41,045 bases of DNA, from assembly GCF_018260555.1 (NCBI RefSeq), contig NZ_JAGLBB010000022.1, forward strand, positions 1-41,045, given 5' to 3'. Position numbers and translations under genes: made by a program. Every line of letters starts with the position of its first letter. The first letter of the stretch is position 1. Below the pieces are notes generated by a model. The model did not search any database, was not told where the DNA came from, and saw nothing but the letters and a program-made list of their open reading frames with translations. This DNA is from Deinococcus sp. (lineage in GTDB: Bacteria; Deinococcota; Deinococci; Deinococcales; Deinococcaceae). Below, piece after piece: positions 27,452 through 34,772 of the stretch.

Positions 27452-28696
27452 GTGAGCGTCTCAGGGTTGAAACGGGTTGTTATCACGGGCCTCGGGCCGG
27501 TCACGCCCATCGGGGTGGGCGCGCAGGCCTACGCGCAGGCGCAACGCGCCGGAAAGAGCGGCATTGCCACCATCACGCACTTCGATCCGGCCGACACCGC
27601 CAGCCGGATCGCCGGTGAAGTCAACGATGACCTGTCGCCCTTCGTGGACCCCCGCGAGGCCCGCAAGCTCGACCGGTACGTTCAACTCGCGCTGGCTGCC
27701 GCCGCACTGGCCGTGCAGGACAGCGGCCTGACCGAGGAGGAGCTGCGCGGCGAGGCCACCGGCACCATCGTCGGCAGCGGTATCGGCGGCGTGAAAACCT
27801 TCGAGGATCAGGCCGGGGTGCTGCACTCACGCGGCGCGGGGCGCATCAGCCCCATGTTCATTCCCATGATGATCGCCAACATGGCCACCGGGCACGTCGC
27901 CATGCGCTACGGCGCGACCGGCCCCAGCAGCACCGTCGTGACCGCCTGCGCCACCGGCACCGGCGCCATCGGTGACGCCGCCCGCTACATCCAGTTGGGG
28001 CTCGCGGACACCATGATCGCCGGGGGCAGCGAGGCCGCCATCACGCCCATCGCCATCGGCGGATTCTCGAACATGAAAGCCCTGTCCACCCGCAACGACG
28101 ACCCCCAGCGCGCCAGTCGCCCCTTCAGCGCCACCCGCGACGGCTTCGTGCTCGGCGAGGGCGCGGGCGTCGTGATTCTCGAAGAGTACGGGAAGGCCGC
28201 AGCGCGCGGCGCGACCATCTACGCCGAGATCGTCGGGTACGGCACCAGCGCCGACGCGCACCACATCACCACGCCCGCCCCCGAGGGACGCGGCGCGCAG
28301 GTCGCCATGCGCATGGCCCTACGCACCGCAGGCGTGAATCCCGAACAGGTCGGGTACATCAACGCCCACGGCACCAGCACGCACTTCAACGACCTGCACG
28401 AGACGCAGGGCATCAAGCACGTGTTCGGCAAGCACGCGCACACGCTGGCTGTCAGTTCCACCAAGAGCATGACCGGCCACCTGCTCGGCGCGGCCGGCGC
28501 CATCGAGGCCATCGCGGTGGCGCAGGCCCTGCGTGACGGCATCCTGCCGCCCACCATCAACCTGACCGACCCCGACCCGGAACTCGACCTCGACTACATC
28601 CCCGGAGGCGCCCGTGAACAGCAGGTCGAGTACGCCCTGAGCAACTCCTTCGCGTTCGGCGGCCAGAACGCAGCCCTGCTATTCAAACGCGCCTGA
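27452..28696 (+). CDS. fabF: Beta-ketoacyl-ACP synthase II
   Basis: The protein has 414 residues from GTG 27452, which has GGGGGGA upstream; earlier in-frame codons lack homology. It starts MSVSGLKRVVITGLGPVTPIG. The active site C166 lies in TACATGTGAIGDAA, with His residues in INAHGTSTHFND and STKSMTGHLLGAAGAIEA. The C-terminus SNSFAFGGQNAALLFKR is complete. FabF elongates acyl-ACP and ends the cluster. Family A copy 8 lies 20 bp downstream. Confidence 0.97.
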   Translation: MSVSGLKRVVITGLGPVTPIGVGAQAYAQAQRAGKSGIATITHFDPADTASRIAGEVNDDLSPFVDPREARKLDRYVQLALAAAALAVQDSGLTEEELRGEATGTIVGSGIGGVKTFEDQAGVLHSRGAGRISPMFIPMMIANMATGHVAMRYGATGPSSTVVTACATGTGAIGDAARYIQLGLADTMIAGGSEAAITPIAIGGFSNMKALSTRNDDPQRASRPFSATRDGFVLGEGAGVVILEEYGKAAARGATIYAEIVGYGTSADAHHITTPAPEGRGAQVAMRMALRTAGVNPEQVGYINAHGTSTHFNDLHETQGIKHVFGKHAHTLAVSSTKSMTGHLLGAAGAIEAIAVAQALRDGILPPTINLTDPDPELDLDYIPGGAREQQVEYALSNSFAFGGQNAALLFKRA

Positions 28697-28715
28697 CAGA
28701 CTGCCAGCTCAACGG

Positions 28716-28813
28716 ATACGGACTGCGCTCCCTACCGCCCAATCCGTCTGGTGTGGCCACTCGTATCCGCTGGGATTGATGCGGGACTGCACCGAATAAA
28801 ACGGAATCCGTAT
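28716..28813 (+). repeat. Family A interspersed repeat, copy 8
   Basis: About 98 bp, from ATACGGACTGCGCTCCC to CGGAATCCGTAT, with the shared block CGCCCAATCCGTCTGGTG. It sits between fabF and the long basic protein gene. The remaining approximately 160 bp before that gene show no clear promoter. Confidence 0.85.
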
Positions 28814-28974
28814 CGGTGGGATGACCTGTTGGAACGACCTTCATGAGGGACGCCCTGGTCATGTTCGCTTGGATAAGGTGCCGGGTCAGCTCTACACTTG
28901 TCTCCAGACTGCCTTCTGCTGGCTTCTCCCGCTGCGCTGCCCTCTGTGCGGCTTCCATCCCCTCAGGTGACGTG

Positions 28975-31494
28975 ATGTTCGAAACTCCCCAGGTTCTCGC
29001 CCGCAAGAAGCCCAAGGCTCAGGCCGCCGCGCCCACCCAGGCCCGCGCGCCCGCCTCGTCCGCGCAGACCAGGGTGAGCGCAGGCAGGACCACTGCCAGC
29101 CACAAAGGGGCGGGTAGTAAGGCGTCAGGCAACAAGGGAACCGGCGGAAATCGGACGGCAAAAGCTGCCGCCACCGCCGCCAGACCGGGCCGCACGCCCC
29201 CCACGCCGAAGGCCGCCGCGAAACTCGGGCCGCAACTGCCCAGAAACGCAGCCAAACCGGCGCCCGGCGGAGCCAGCACGGCGGTCATGCGTCCTGCGCC
29301 CCGTTCTGCCACGCTCCAGCGGCCATCCCTGAACCCCAACTCGCTCAAGGGTCGGCCCGCCAGACCACCGGCCGCCGCCGCCCCCAGCGCTGGCGGCGTG
29401 ATGGGCTTCTTCCGGCAGAAACTCACGGCCCTGCACGCCAACACCCGCAAAGCCCTGCCAGCCCTGATGAGCGGCGCCCGCAAGGTCACCGCCGACGCCG
29501 CCGCATTCGCCACGAACCCCGTCAGGAAGGCTGCCGGCGCCGCCGGGCGGTTCACCAGTGCGAAAGTCAAGCAGTTCAAGAAGTGGTACGCCACGCCGGA
29601 AGGCAAAGCGAAATTCTGGAAGGGTGTCGCCCTGACCGCCGTGGGGGTTGCGACCGTCGCCAGCGGCGGAGCCCTGACCGCCCCTGCCCTGGCCCTGGCG
29701 GCCGGAATCAGCGCTGGGGGCGGCGTGGTCGCGCAGGTCGTGGAGAATAAGGTTTTCAACGCCGCCGCGAAAGCCAAGGCGCAGAAAGACAAAGCCTACA
29801 AGTTCAAGGAGCGCTCTGCCCTGCAGGGCGTCACCGCCAAGAGTATGGCTATCGACGCCGTCGTCGGCAGCGTGGGCGGCCCAGTGTTCCAGTTCGCCGG
29901 GAAGGCCGTGGTCGGCGTGGGCCGCGCACTCGGGAAGGGTCTCACGCCCGCTGCGCGGGGACTGGCGCACCTCGCGCAGGGCGCCCTGAAAGGCAGCGGG
30001 AAAGCCGCCGCGACCCTCGCCCGGCAAGTCCTGCCACCAGGCGCAAAAACGGTCCTGAAGAACGCCGGGCGGCTCGCGCAGAAGTACCTCACGCGACCCG
30101 TGGCCCGCGCCGCCACCAAGGTCAAGAATGCCGTCACTACCGGCATCGGCAACGCCGCCACGAAAGCCGGATACGCCGCCCGCAAGGTACGCGTCATGAC
30201 CACCCGCCGCGCCCGCCAGGCCCGCGCGTACCTGAAAGCCCACACGCCCACCCTCCGCAAACTGGCCAGCAAAGGGGCAGCTGCGATCACCGGCACGGTC
30301 CGCAAGGGCGTGCAGGGCCTGCGCACCCTCGACCAGAATCTCCTGACGGGCCTGCGCAACCACGTCCGCAAGAGCCGTGTCCTGAAGGCCGCGCGCAGAC
30401 TCCGGGACGCCGTGGACGGTGCCGGGAACACCCTCAGTCGCCGCCTCACGAACGCCCGCGTCAAGGCCGCCGATCACGTGGACGCCTGGAAGACCACCCT
30501 GGGCGGCAAGGTCAGTCAGACCAGCGTTGCCCGGCACGCCCGGCACCTCAAGGAAACCACCGTCAAGCGCCTTGACGACCTGATCGCCCGCAACCCCGAC
30601 GGGCACGTCGCCAAGGCCATCGTGGAATTCCGCGTCAGCGGCACGGCCATCCGCACGCACCTGAACAAGGTCTGGACGGACGCCAGCCACGACCTGAACA
30701 AGGACCTCTCGCGCCTGCTGGGCCGCCACGGTAACGTCCAGGCGGACTTCAAGGCCCTGGCCGAGCAGGGCGCCCCCCTGACGTACCAGGCAGAGGTCAC
30801 CCACGCCCGCGCCCTGGCCGAGAGCCGCCTGCGGGACAAGGTCGCGCAGGATGCGGAAGCTGCTTACCTCGCGTTGATGGGGAGACAGGGACGCCAGGTG
30901 ACATCAGCCATGCAGGCCGAGGCTGTCACCGTCGGTCGACGGGCGGCCGAAGATGCGGTCAAGCAAGCAGCCGACCTGCTGATCCGTCAGGCCGAGACAT
31001 TCGTCACGCGGCATCCCTCCACGATCCTCCAGACGCTGGCCATGAAGACCGAGGCGCTGAACGCGTCGAAGAAGGCTATGGAACTCTACTTCGGGAAGAA
31101 CGCCGCCGATAAGGGTGCGTTCGAGCGGCTGGGCATGGCGCTGACCACCCCGGCGCGCGTGCCGATCAACGAGCGCATCGAGAAGTACGGCAAGGTGATT
31201 CAGGCACTGAAATCCACCACGCCGCTGGCGTCGATGGTCACCCTCGGATCGGATGCCGTGGACGAGGTGCTCAGCAAGGCCGTCGAGGCGGCCGTCGCCG
31301 CGCCCGTGAAGGCGAAAGCGAAGGAACTCAAGGGCGAGAAGGACGAGAAGCCTAAGAAGAATGCCACCGAGGAAGAAGCCAGTGGTCTGTTGAAAGTCGC
31401 CGAGGACGTCCTGAATGAAGTCTTCCCCAGCCTGAACCCAGATGAGATTCTGGACGACGCCGCCAAGCAGCTGAACATGAAGGCCGACGACTGA
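28975..31494 (+). CDS. Long basic Ala-rich protein with hydrophobic hairpin, possible secreted effector or surface protein
   Basis: The protein has 839 residues from ATG 28975 (MFETPQVLARKKPKAQ), 6 nt after GGTGA; the frame is open 44 codons further up. Residues 1-140 are low-complexity Ala/Pro/Lys/Arg/Thr and probably disordered. Residues about 213-250 (GVALTAVGVATVASGGALTA...) and 291-315 are strongly hydrophobic and Gly/Ala-rich, as in the membrane-inserting part of many polymorphic toxins and phage-like effectors. Residues 330-760 are long basic helices. The C-terminus turns acidic (EDVLNEVFPSLNPDEILDDAAKQL), and this tail is duplicated at 32642. The family is not recognised. The TGATG overlap couples it to the 346-aa gene, which suggests a protein-plus-partner pair. 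Confidence 0.65.
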   Translation: MFETPQVLARKKPKAQAAAPTQARAPASSAQTRVSAGRTTASHKGAGSKASGNKGTGGNRTAKAAATAARPGRTPPTPKAAAKLGPQLPRNAAKPAPGGASTAVMRPAPRSATLQRPSLNPNSLKGRPARPPAAAAPSAGGVMGFFRQKLTALHANTRKALPALMSGARKVTADAAAFATNPVRKAAGAAGRFTSAKVKQFKKWYATPEGKAKFWKGVALTAVGVATVASGGALTAPALALAAGISAGGGVVAQVVENKVFNAAAKAKAQKDKAYKFKERSALQGVTAKSMAIDAVVGSVGGPVFQFAGKAVVGVGRALGKGLTPAARGLAHLAQGALKGSGKAAATLARQVLPPGAKTVLKNAGRLAQKYLTRPVARAATKVKNAVTTGIGNAATKAGYAARKVRVMTTRRARQARAYLKAHTPTLRKLASKGAAAITGTVRKGVQGLRTLDQNLLTGLRNHVRKSRVLKAARRLRDAVDGAGNTLSRRLTNARVKAADHVDAWKTTLGGKVSQTSVARHARHLKETTVKRLDDLIARNPDGHVAKAIVEFRVSGTAIRTHLNKVWTDASHDLNKDLSRLLGRHGNVQADFKALAEQGAPLTYQAEVTHARALAESRLRDKVAQDAEAAYLALMGRQGRQVTSAMQAEAVTVGRRAAEDAVKQAADLLIRQAETFVTRHPSTILQTLAMKTEALNASKKAMELYFGKNAADKGAFERLGMALTTPARVPINERIEKYGKVIQALKSTTPLASMVTLGSDAVDEVLSKAVEAAVAAPVKAKAKELKGEKDEKPKKNATEEEASGLLKVAEDVLNEVFPSLNPDEILDDAAKQLNMKADD

Positions 31495-32534
31495 TGTTAG
31501 GCCTGTTCAGGAAAAAGCAGGCGGAACCCCACCTGCGTCAAGGCGTCGAGGTGGGGGAGATGCGCGAGTCCGCTATCAATGCGATCCAGACCCTGACCGA
31601 AGTGGACGCTGGATTCCAGAATGTTGAGATCGGTACGGAACTGCCCGATATTCACCTGACCTACCGGGGACTGCGCATAGAAGCGCTGTTCACCCGGAAT
31701 GTGCTCGGTCTGTCGCTGACGACCCGGGTGCCGGAGTGCAATGTGCTGCGGGCGGGGTCGGTGGCGGAGAAGGCGTTCGCGTACCGCTGCATCGATCATG
31801 TGTGCGTGACGTGCGCGGGTGTGCGTGCGCGGTTCGATCCGGTGTCGGGTGAGCTGGTGCTAGCCGTGGAGTCGGCGGGGTTCGACCGGCAGTTCCGCGC
31901 GGATACGCTCATCGACGTGGCGCTGTTCATGCTAGAGGAGGGGGTCATGGCGGCGCGGGCGTACCTGGGGCTGCCGTTCACGGAGGCCGCGCGGCCCTCG
32001 GTGACGCAGTGGCAGGGCGGCTTCCATTACGGCGAGGGCTTCAACGTGTACCCGACGGCGTCGGATGCGTTCGCGGTGTTCATGCGCAAGAAGTACCAGG
32101 CCGAGGAACTGCGCCGGGACGCGACGTCGATTCTGCTTGCATCGGGGCCGCTGCGGTTCGACGTGCGGTTCTTCGGCTGGCGGTTCGGGTACATGGTCGA
32201 GACGGGGACGCGCGGATTCCGGCACGCCGTGACCGATGACGGGCGGTACGTGCGGATTCAGGAGCGGCTCTCGCAGTCGGTGCGGGATCCGGGGAACGCG
32301 GGGGACAGCGGTTGGAACTTCCGTGATCCGGGCGGGTCGGCGATTGCGTACTTCCGGCGGGACGGGACGTTCGTGGTGGGCGAGTACGGGTTCGGGAACG
32401 CGAAGACCGAGGAGAACGGCGCGGCGTTCGAGCGGGTGGCGACGCGGCACCTGCTGAACATGCGGTACTTGACGTTCCTCGCGGAGGAGTTCCCGGAGGA
32501 CCTGTACTCGGATGCAGTGAACCGACCCAACTAG
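31494..32534 (+). CDS. 346-aa partner protein with YbjN/T3S-chaperone-like part, copy 1
   Basis: The ATG overlaps the stop of the long gene (TGATG). Residues about 25-165 (VEIGTELPDIHLTYRGLRIEALF..., FDPVSGELVLAVESAGFD, then DTLIDVALFMLEEGVMAARAYLGLP) have the alternating strand-helix plan of YbjN and type III secretion chaperones. That is my reading, not a firm match. The second half (GGFHYGEGFNVYPTASDAF..., WRFGYMVETGTRGFRHAVTDDG) is unknown. It is almost identical to copy 2: I see one silent change (T/C at 32313/33555) and a difference near the C-terminus (SDAVNRPN versus SDEMNRPN). Its TAG and following GGAAG preserve the empty site for family B. Confidence 0.65.
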   Translation: MLGLFRKKQAEPHLRQGVEVGEMRESAINAIQTLTEVDAGFQNVEIGTELPDIHLTYRGLRIEALFTRNVLGLSLTTRVPECNVLRAGSVAEKAFAYRCIDHVCVTCAGVRARFDPVSGELVLAVESAGFDRQFRADTLIDVALFMLEEGVMAARAYLGLPFTEAARPSVTQWQGGFHYGEGFNVYPTASDAFAVFMRKKYQAEELRRDATSILLASGPLRFDVRFFGWRFGYMVETGTRGFRHAVTDDGRYVRIQERLSQSVRDPGNAGDSGWNFRDPGGSAIAYFRRDGTFVVGEYGFGNAKTEENGAAFERVATRHLLNMRYLTFLAEEFPEDLYSDAVNRPN

Positions 32535-32589
32535 GAAGTGTGTCCCGCCGCCCCGGCGTGGGTGGGCGGGTGTGTACCGGAGGAATGAC

Positions 32590-32736
32590 ATGGCTACGCA
32601 AACGGTGAAGAAGAAGGTCGTGAAGGTCGCCTCCCCGGTCACCGAGGACGTCCTGAATGAAGTCTTCCCCAGCCTGAACCCAGATGAAATTCTGGATGAC
32701 GCCGCCAAGCAGCTGAACATGAAGGCCGACGACTGA
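32590..32736 (+). CDS. Chimeric 48-aa ORF at the duplication joint
   Basis: ATG 32590 has the same ribosome-binding context (GGAGGAATGAC) as the intact gene at 34154. The first 14 residues, MATQTVKKKVVKVA, equal that gene's N-terminus. The remaining residues (SPVTEDVLNEVFPSLNPDEI...KADD) equal the tail of the long basic protein. The frame is preserved across the joint, and the stop overlaps the next ATG (TGATG), as in the original arrangement. It may simply serve to couple translation of copy 2, or make a small acidic peptide. Confidence 0.5.
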   Translation: MATQTVKKKVVKVASPVTEDVLNEVFPSLNPDEILDDAAKQLNMKADD

Positions 32737-33776
32737 TGTTAGGCCTGTTCAGGAAAAAGCAGGCGGAACCCCACCTGCGTCAAGGCGTCGAGGTGGGGGA
32801 GATGCGCGAGTCCGCTATCAATGCGATCCAGACCCTGACCGAAGTGGACGCTGGATTCCAGAATGTTGAGATCGGTACGGAACTGCCCGATATTCACCTG
32901 ACCTACCGGGGACTGCGCATAGAAGCGCTGTTCACCCGGAATGTGCTCGGTCTGTCGCTGACGACCCGGGTGCCGGAGTGCAATGTGCTGCGGGCGGGGT
33001 CGGTGGCGGAGAAGGCGTTCGCGTACCGCTGCATCGATCATGTGTGCGTGACGTGCGCGGGTGTGCGTGCGCGGTTCGATCCGGTGTCGGGTGAGCTGGT
33101 GCTAGCCGTGGAGTCGGCGGGGTTCGACCGGCAGTTCCGCGCGGATACGCTCATCGACGTGGCGCTGTTCATGCTAGAGGAGGGGGTCATGGCGGCGCGG
33201 GCGTACCTGGGGCTGCCGTTCACGGAGGCCGCGCGGCCCTCGGTGACGCAGTGGCAGGGCGGCTTCCATTACGGCGAGGGCTTCAACGTGTACCCGACGG
33301 CGTCGGATGCGTTCGCGGTGTTCATGCGCAAGAAGTACCAGGCCGAGGAACTGCGCCGGGACGCGACGTCGATTCTGCTTGCATCGGGGCCGCTGCGGTT
33401 CGACGTGCGGTTCTTCGGCTGGCGGTTCGGGTACATGGTCGAGACGGGGACGCGCGGATTCCGGCACGCCGTGACCGATGACGGGCGGTACGTGCGGATT
33501 CAGGAGCGGCTCTCGCAGTCGGTGCGGGATCCGGGGAACGCGGGGGACAGCGGCTGGAACTTCCGTGATCCGGGCGGGTCGGCGATTGCGTACTTCCGGC
33601 GGGACGGGACGTTCGTGGTGGGCGAGTACGGGTTCGGGAACGCGAAGACCGAGGAGAACGGCGCGGCGTTCGAGCGGGTGGCGACGCGGCACCTGCTGAA
33701 CATGCGGTACTTGACGTTCCTCGCGGAGGAGTTCCCGGAGGACCTGTACTCGGATGAAATGAACCGACCCAACTAA
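32736..33776 (+). CDS. 346-aa partner protein, copy 2
   Basis: This is nearly identical to copy 1 (same length; end SDEMNRPN). It is preceded by the chimeric ORF with overlapping stop and start. Its stop codon TAA is made of the TA target plus the first A of the family B element; the unoccupied version in copy 1 is TAG. The 346-aa coding parts are more alike than the flanks of the duplication, which suggests recent gene conversion. Base use is noticeably less polished than in the fab genes. Confidence 0.65.
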   Translation: MLGLFRKKQAEPHLRQGVEVGEMRESAINAIQTLTEVDAGFQNVEIGTELPDIHLTYRGLRIEALFTRNVLGLSLTTRVPECNVLRAGSVAEKAFAYRCIDHVCVTCAGVRARFDPVSGELVLAVESAGFDRQFRADTLIDVALFMLEEGVMAARAYLGLPFTEAARPSVTQWQGGFHYGEGFNVYPTASDAFAVFMRKKYQAEELRRDATSILLASGPLRFDVRFFGWRFGYMVETGTRGFRHAVTDDGRYVRIQERLSQSVRDPGNAGDSGWNFRDPGGSAIAYFRRDGTFVVGEYGFGNAKTEENGAAFERVATRHLLNMRYLTFLAEEFPEDLYSDEMNRPN

Positions 33777-34095
33777 GTACACTGTGTTTATCTTGTAGAT
33801 AAACCGCGCGGAGCGCGTACCAGAAGAAAGTACGTTGGAGCGGGAATGGAGAGGTTCCGGCGCTTTCCCGGAATCTCGCAATGTTAGCTTCAACGTAACT
33901 GCTCAGCAGGGTAAATTGCTCAGAATCTGAATTCAGCCCTATAAATTGCTAAGAAGCTGCTTTCAAATGACTGAAATTGCCGATATGGGCGAATTGGTTC
34001 GTCCAAGGCAGATTTGCAGTAAATATTATGCTCATACAAAACGGGAACAAGCGTTTTTTGCCGTGTTTATCGTGCTGAGCAGTTACCAACGTACT
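33776..34095 (+). mobile_element. Family B element, copy 1, interrupted by a family C element
   Basis: The family B ends AGTAC...GTACT are flanked by TA on both sides (33774-33775 and 34096-34097). Without the insert its length is 124 bp, the same as copy 2. Comparing with the empty site after copy 1 of the 346-aa gene (AACTAGGAAGTGTGT) shows exactly which bases were added and that only TA was duplicated. TA duplication is the mark of IS630/Tc1-mariner-type transposition. With the family C insert it fills the gene-free stretch 33777-34153. Confidence 0.85.
33895..34086 (+). mobile_element. Family C small non-autonomous element
   Basis: This 192-bp element has perfect 14-bp inverted ends, GTAACTGCTCAGCA and TGCTGAGCAGTTAC, and is flanked by the 4-bp direct repeat CAAC (33891-33894 and 34087-34090). 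It is clearly AT-richer than the surrounding DNA and has no coding capacity. Near the left end are repeated AAATTGCT(C/A)AG motifs. It was inserted into family B copy 1, so it is the younger of the two. A second copy begins at 40972. Confidence 0.85.
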
Positions 34096-34153
34096 TAGGA
34101 AGTGTGTCCGGCCGCTGCGGTGTGGGCGGGCGGGTGTGTACCGGAGGAATGAC

Positions 34154-34648
34154 ATGGCTACGCAGACGGTAAAGAAGAAGGTCGTGAAGGTCGCCCCTCC
34201 ACCCCGGGCGGCTGCGCCCCTGCCGGAGGGTCTGGCGGCGGTGCGGGCTGCGCTGGGAGCGCTGGGGTTTGCGGTGCAGTCGGACGCGGAGTCCGGGCTG
34301 TCGTTCATGTTCGAGGGCGGGCAATACTACATACCCGCGCAGGGGGACGACACGGCGTTCTACCACCTGCTGTTCCCGAACTTCTGGGAGCTGGAATCGG
34401 ACGAGGAATACGGTCGGGCGCTGCTGGCGTGTGACGCCGTGAACCGCGAGTCCAAACTCGTGAAACTGCACACGGTCGAAGGTGACGTGTGGGCGGGAGT
34501 CGAGGCCCTGCACGGCAACCCGGAGGCGTTCATGGCGTTCCTGCCGCGTTACCTGGGGCTTGTGCAGGATTCGGTGCGGGCCTTCCGGGACGTGATGCTG
34601 GCCCCGCTGGACAGCGAGGAAGTTCCGCAGGACGACACGGCCGGATAA
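34154..34648 (+). CDS. YbjN/T3S-chaperone-like protein
   Basis: The protein has 164 residues. ATG 34154 follows GGAGGA by 6 nt. A basic start (MATQTVKKKVVKVAPPPRAA) leads into a domain from about residue 25: LAAVRAALGALGFAVQSDAESGLSFMFEGGQYYIPAQGDDTAFYHLLFPNFW with strand-strand pattern, then helices (YGRALLACDAVNRESKLVKLH, GNPEAFMAFLPRYLGLVQDSVRAFRDVMLAPL). The fold pattern fits YbjN proteins; Deinococcus DR1245 is a studied member that resembles type III secretion chaperones. I infer that it partners the long basic protein or the 346-aa proteins. Confidence 0.65.
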   Translation: MATQTVKKKVVKVAPPPRAAAPLPEGLAAVRAALGALGFAVQSDAESGLSFMFEGGQYYIPAQGDDTAFYHLLFPNFWELESDEEYGRALLACDAVNRESKLVKLHTVEGDVWAGVEALHGNPEAFMAFLPRYLGLVQDSVRAFRDVMLAPLDSEEVPQDDTAG

Positions 34649-34772
34649 GAGGACCGGGCCGCGGGGTGCGGGTTTCTGCTTTAATACGGGGAAGAGTTAA
34701 CAGTGTGGGTGTCACCGCAAGGATCGGGGGTGACGTTCCCCTGACCACCTGCCTGTTTAGTGAAGAGGAGTC

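Larger units (their letters stand above)
31400..33773 (+). repeat. 1242-bp tandem duplication
   Basis: Unit 1 (about 31400-32641) and unit 2 (about 32642-33773 onward) both contain the last about 30 codons of the long gene followed by the 346-aa gene. Starts of the 346-aa genes are exactly 1242 bp apart. The joint at about 32636-32642 fuses the first codons of the downstream chaperone-like gene to the tail of the long gene. The intact downstream gene start is at 34154. Confidence 0.93.

Noticed and set aside
29125..30804. 559-codon - strand frame across the long basic gene
   Set aside because: The + strand has better codon-position GC, coupling to the next gene and a coherent protein; the minus frame has no ribosome-binding site and a shadow composition.
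28975..34648. Prophage or integrative element
   Set aside because: No integrase, attachment repeats, capsid or tail genes are visible; only small transposon-like repeats and a local duplication.
34683..34737. Pho-box regulation of ppk1
   Set aside because: An inverted GTCACC...GGTGAC and TAATAC are present, but I cannot align them convincingly to a Pho box.
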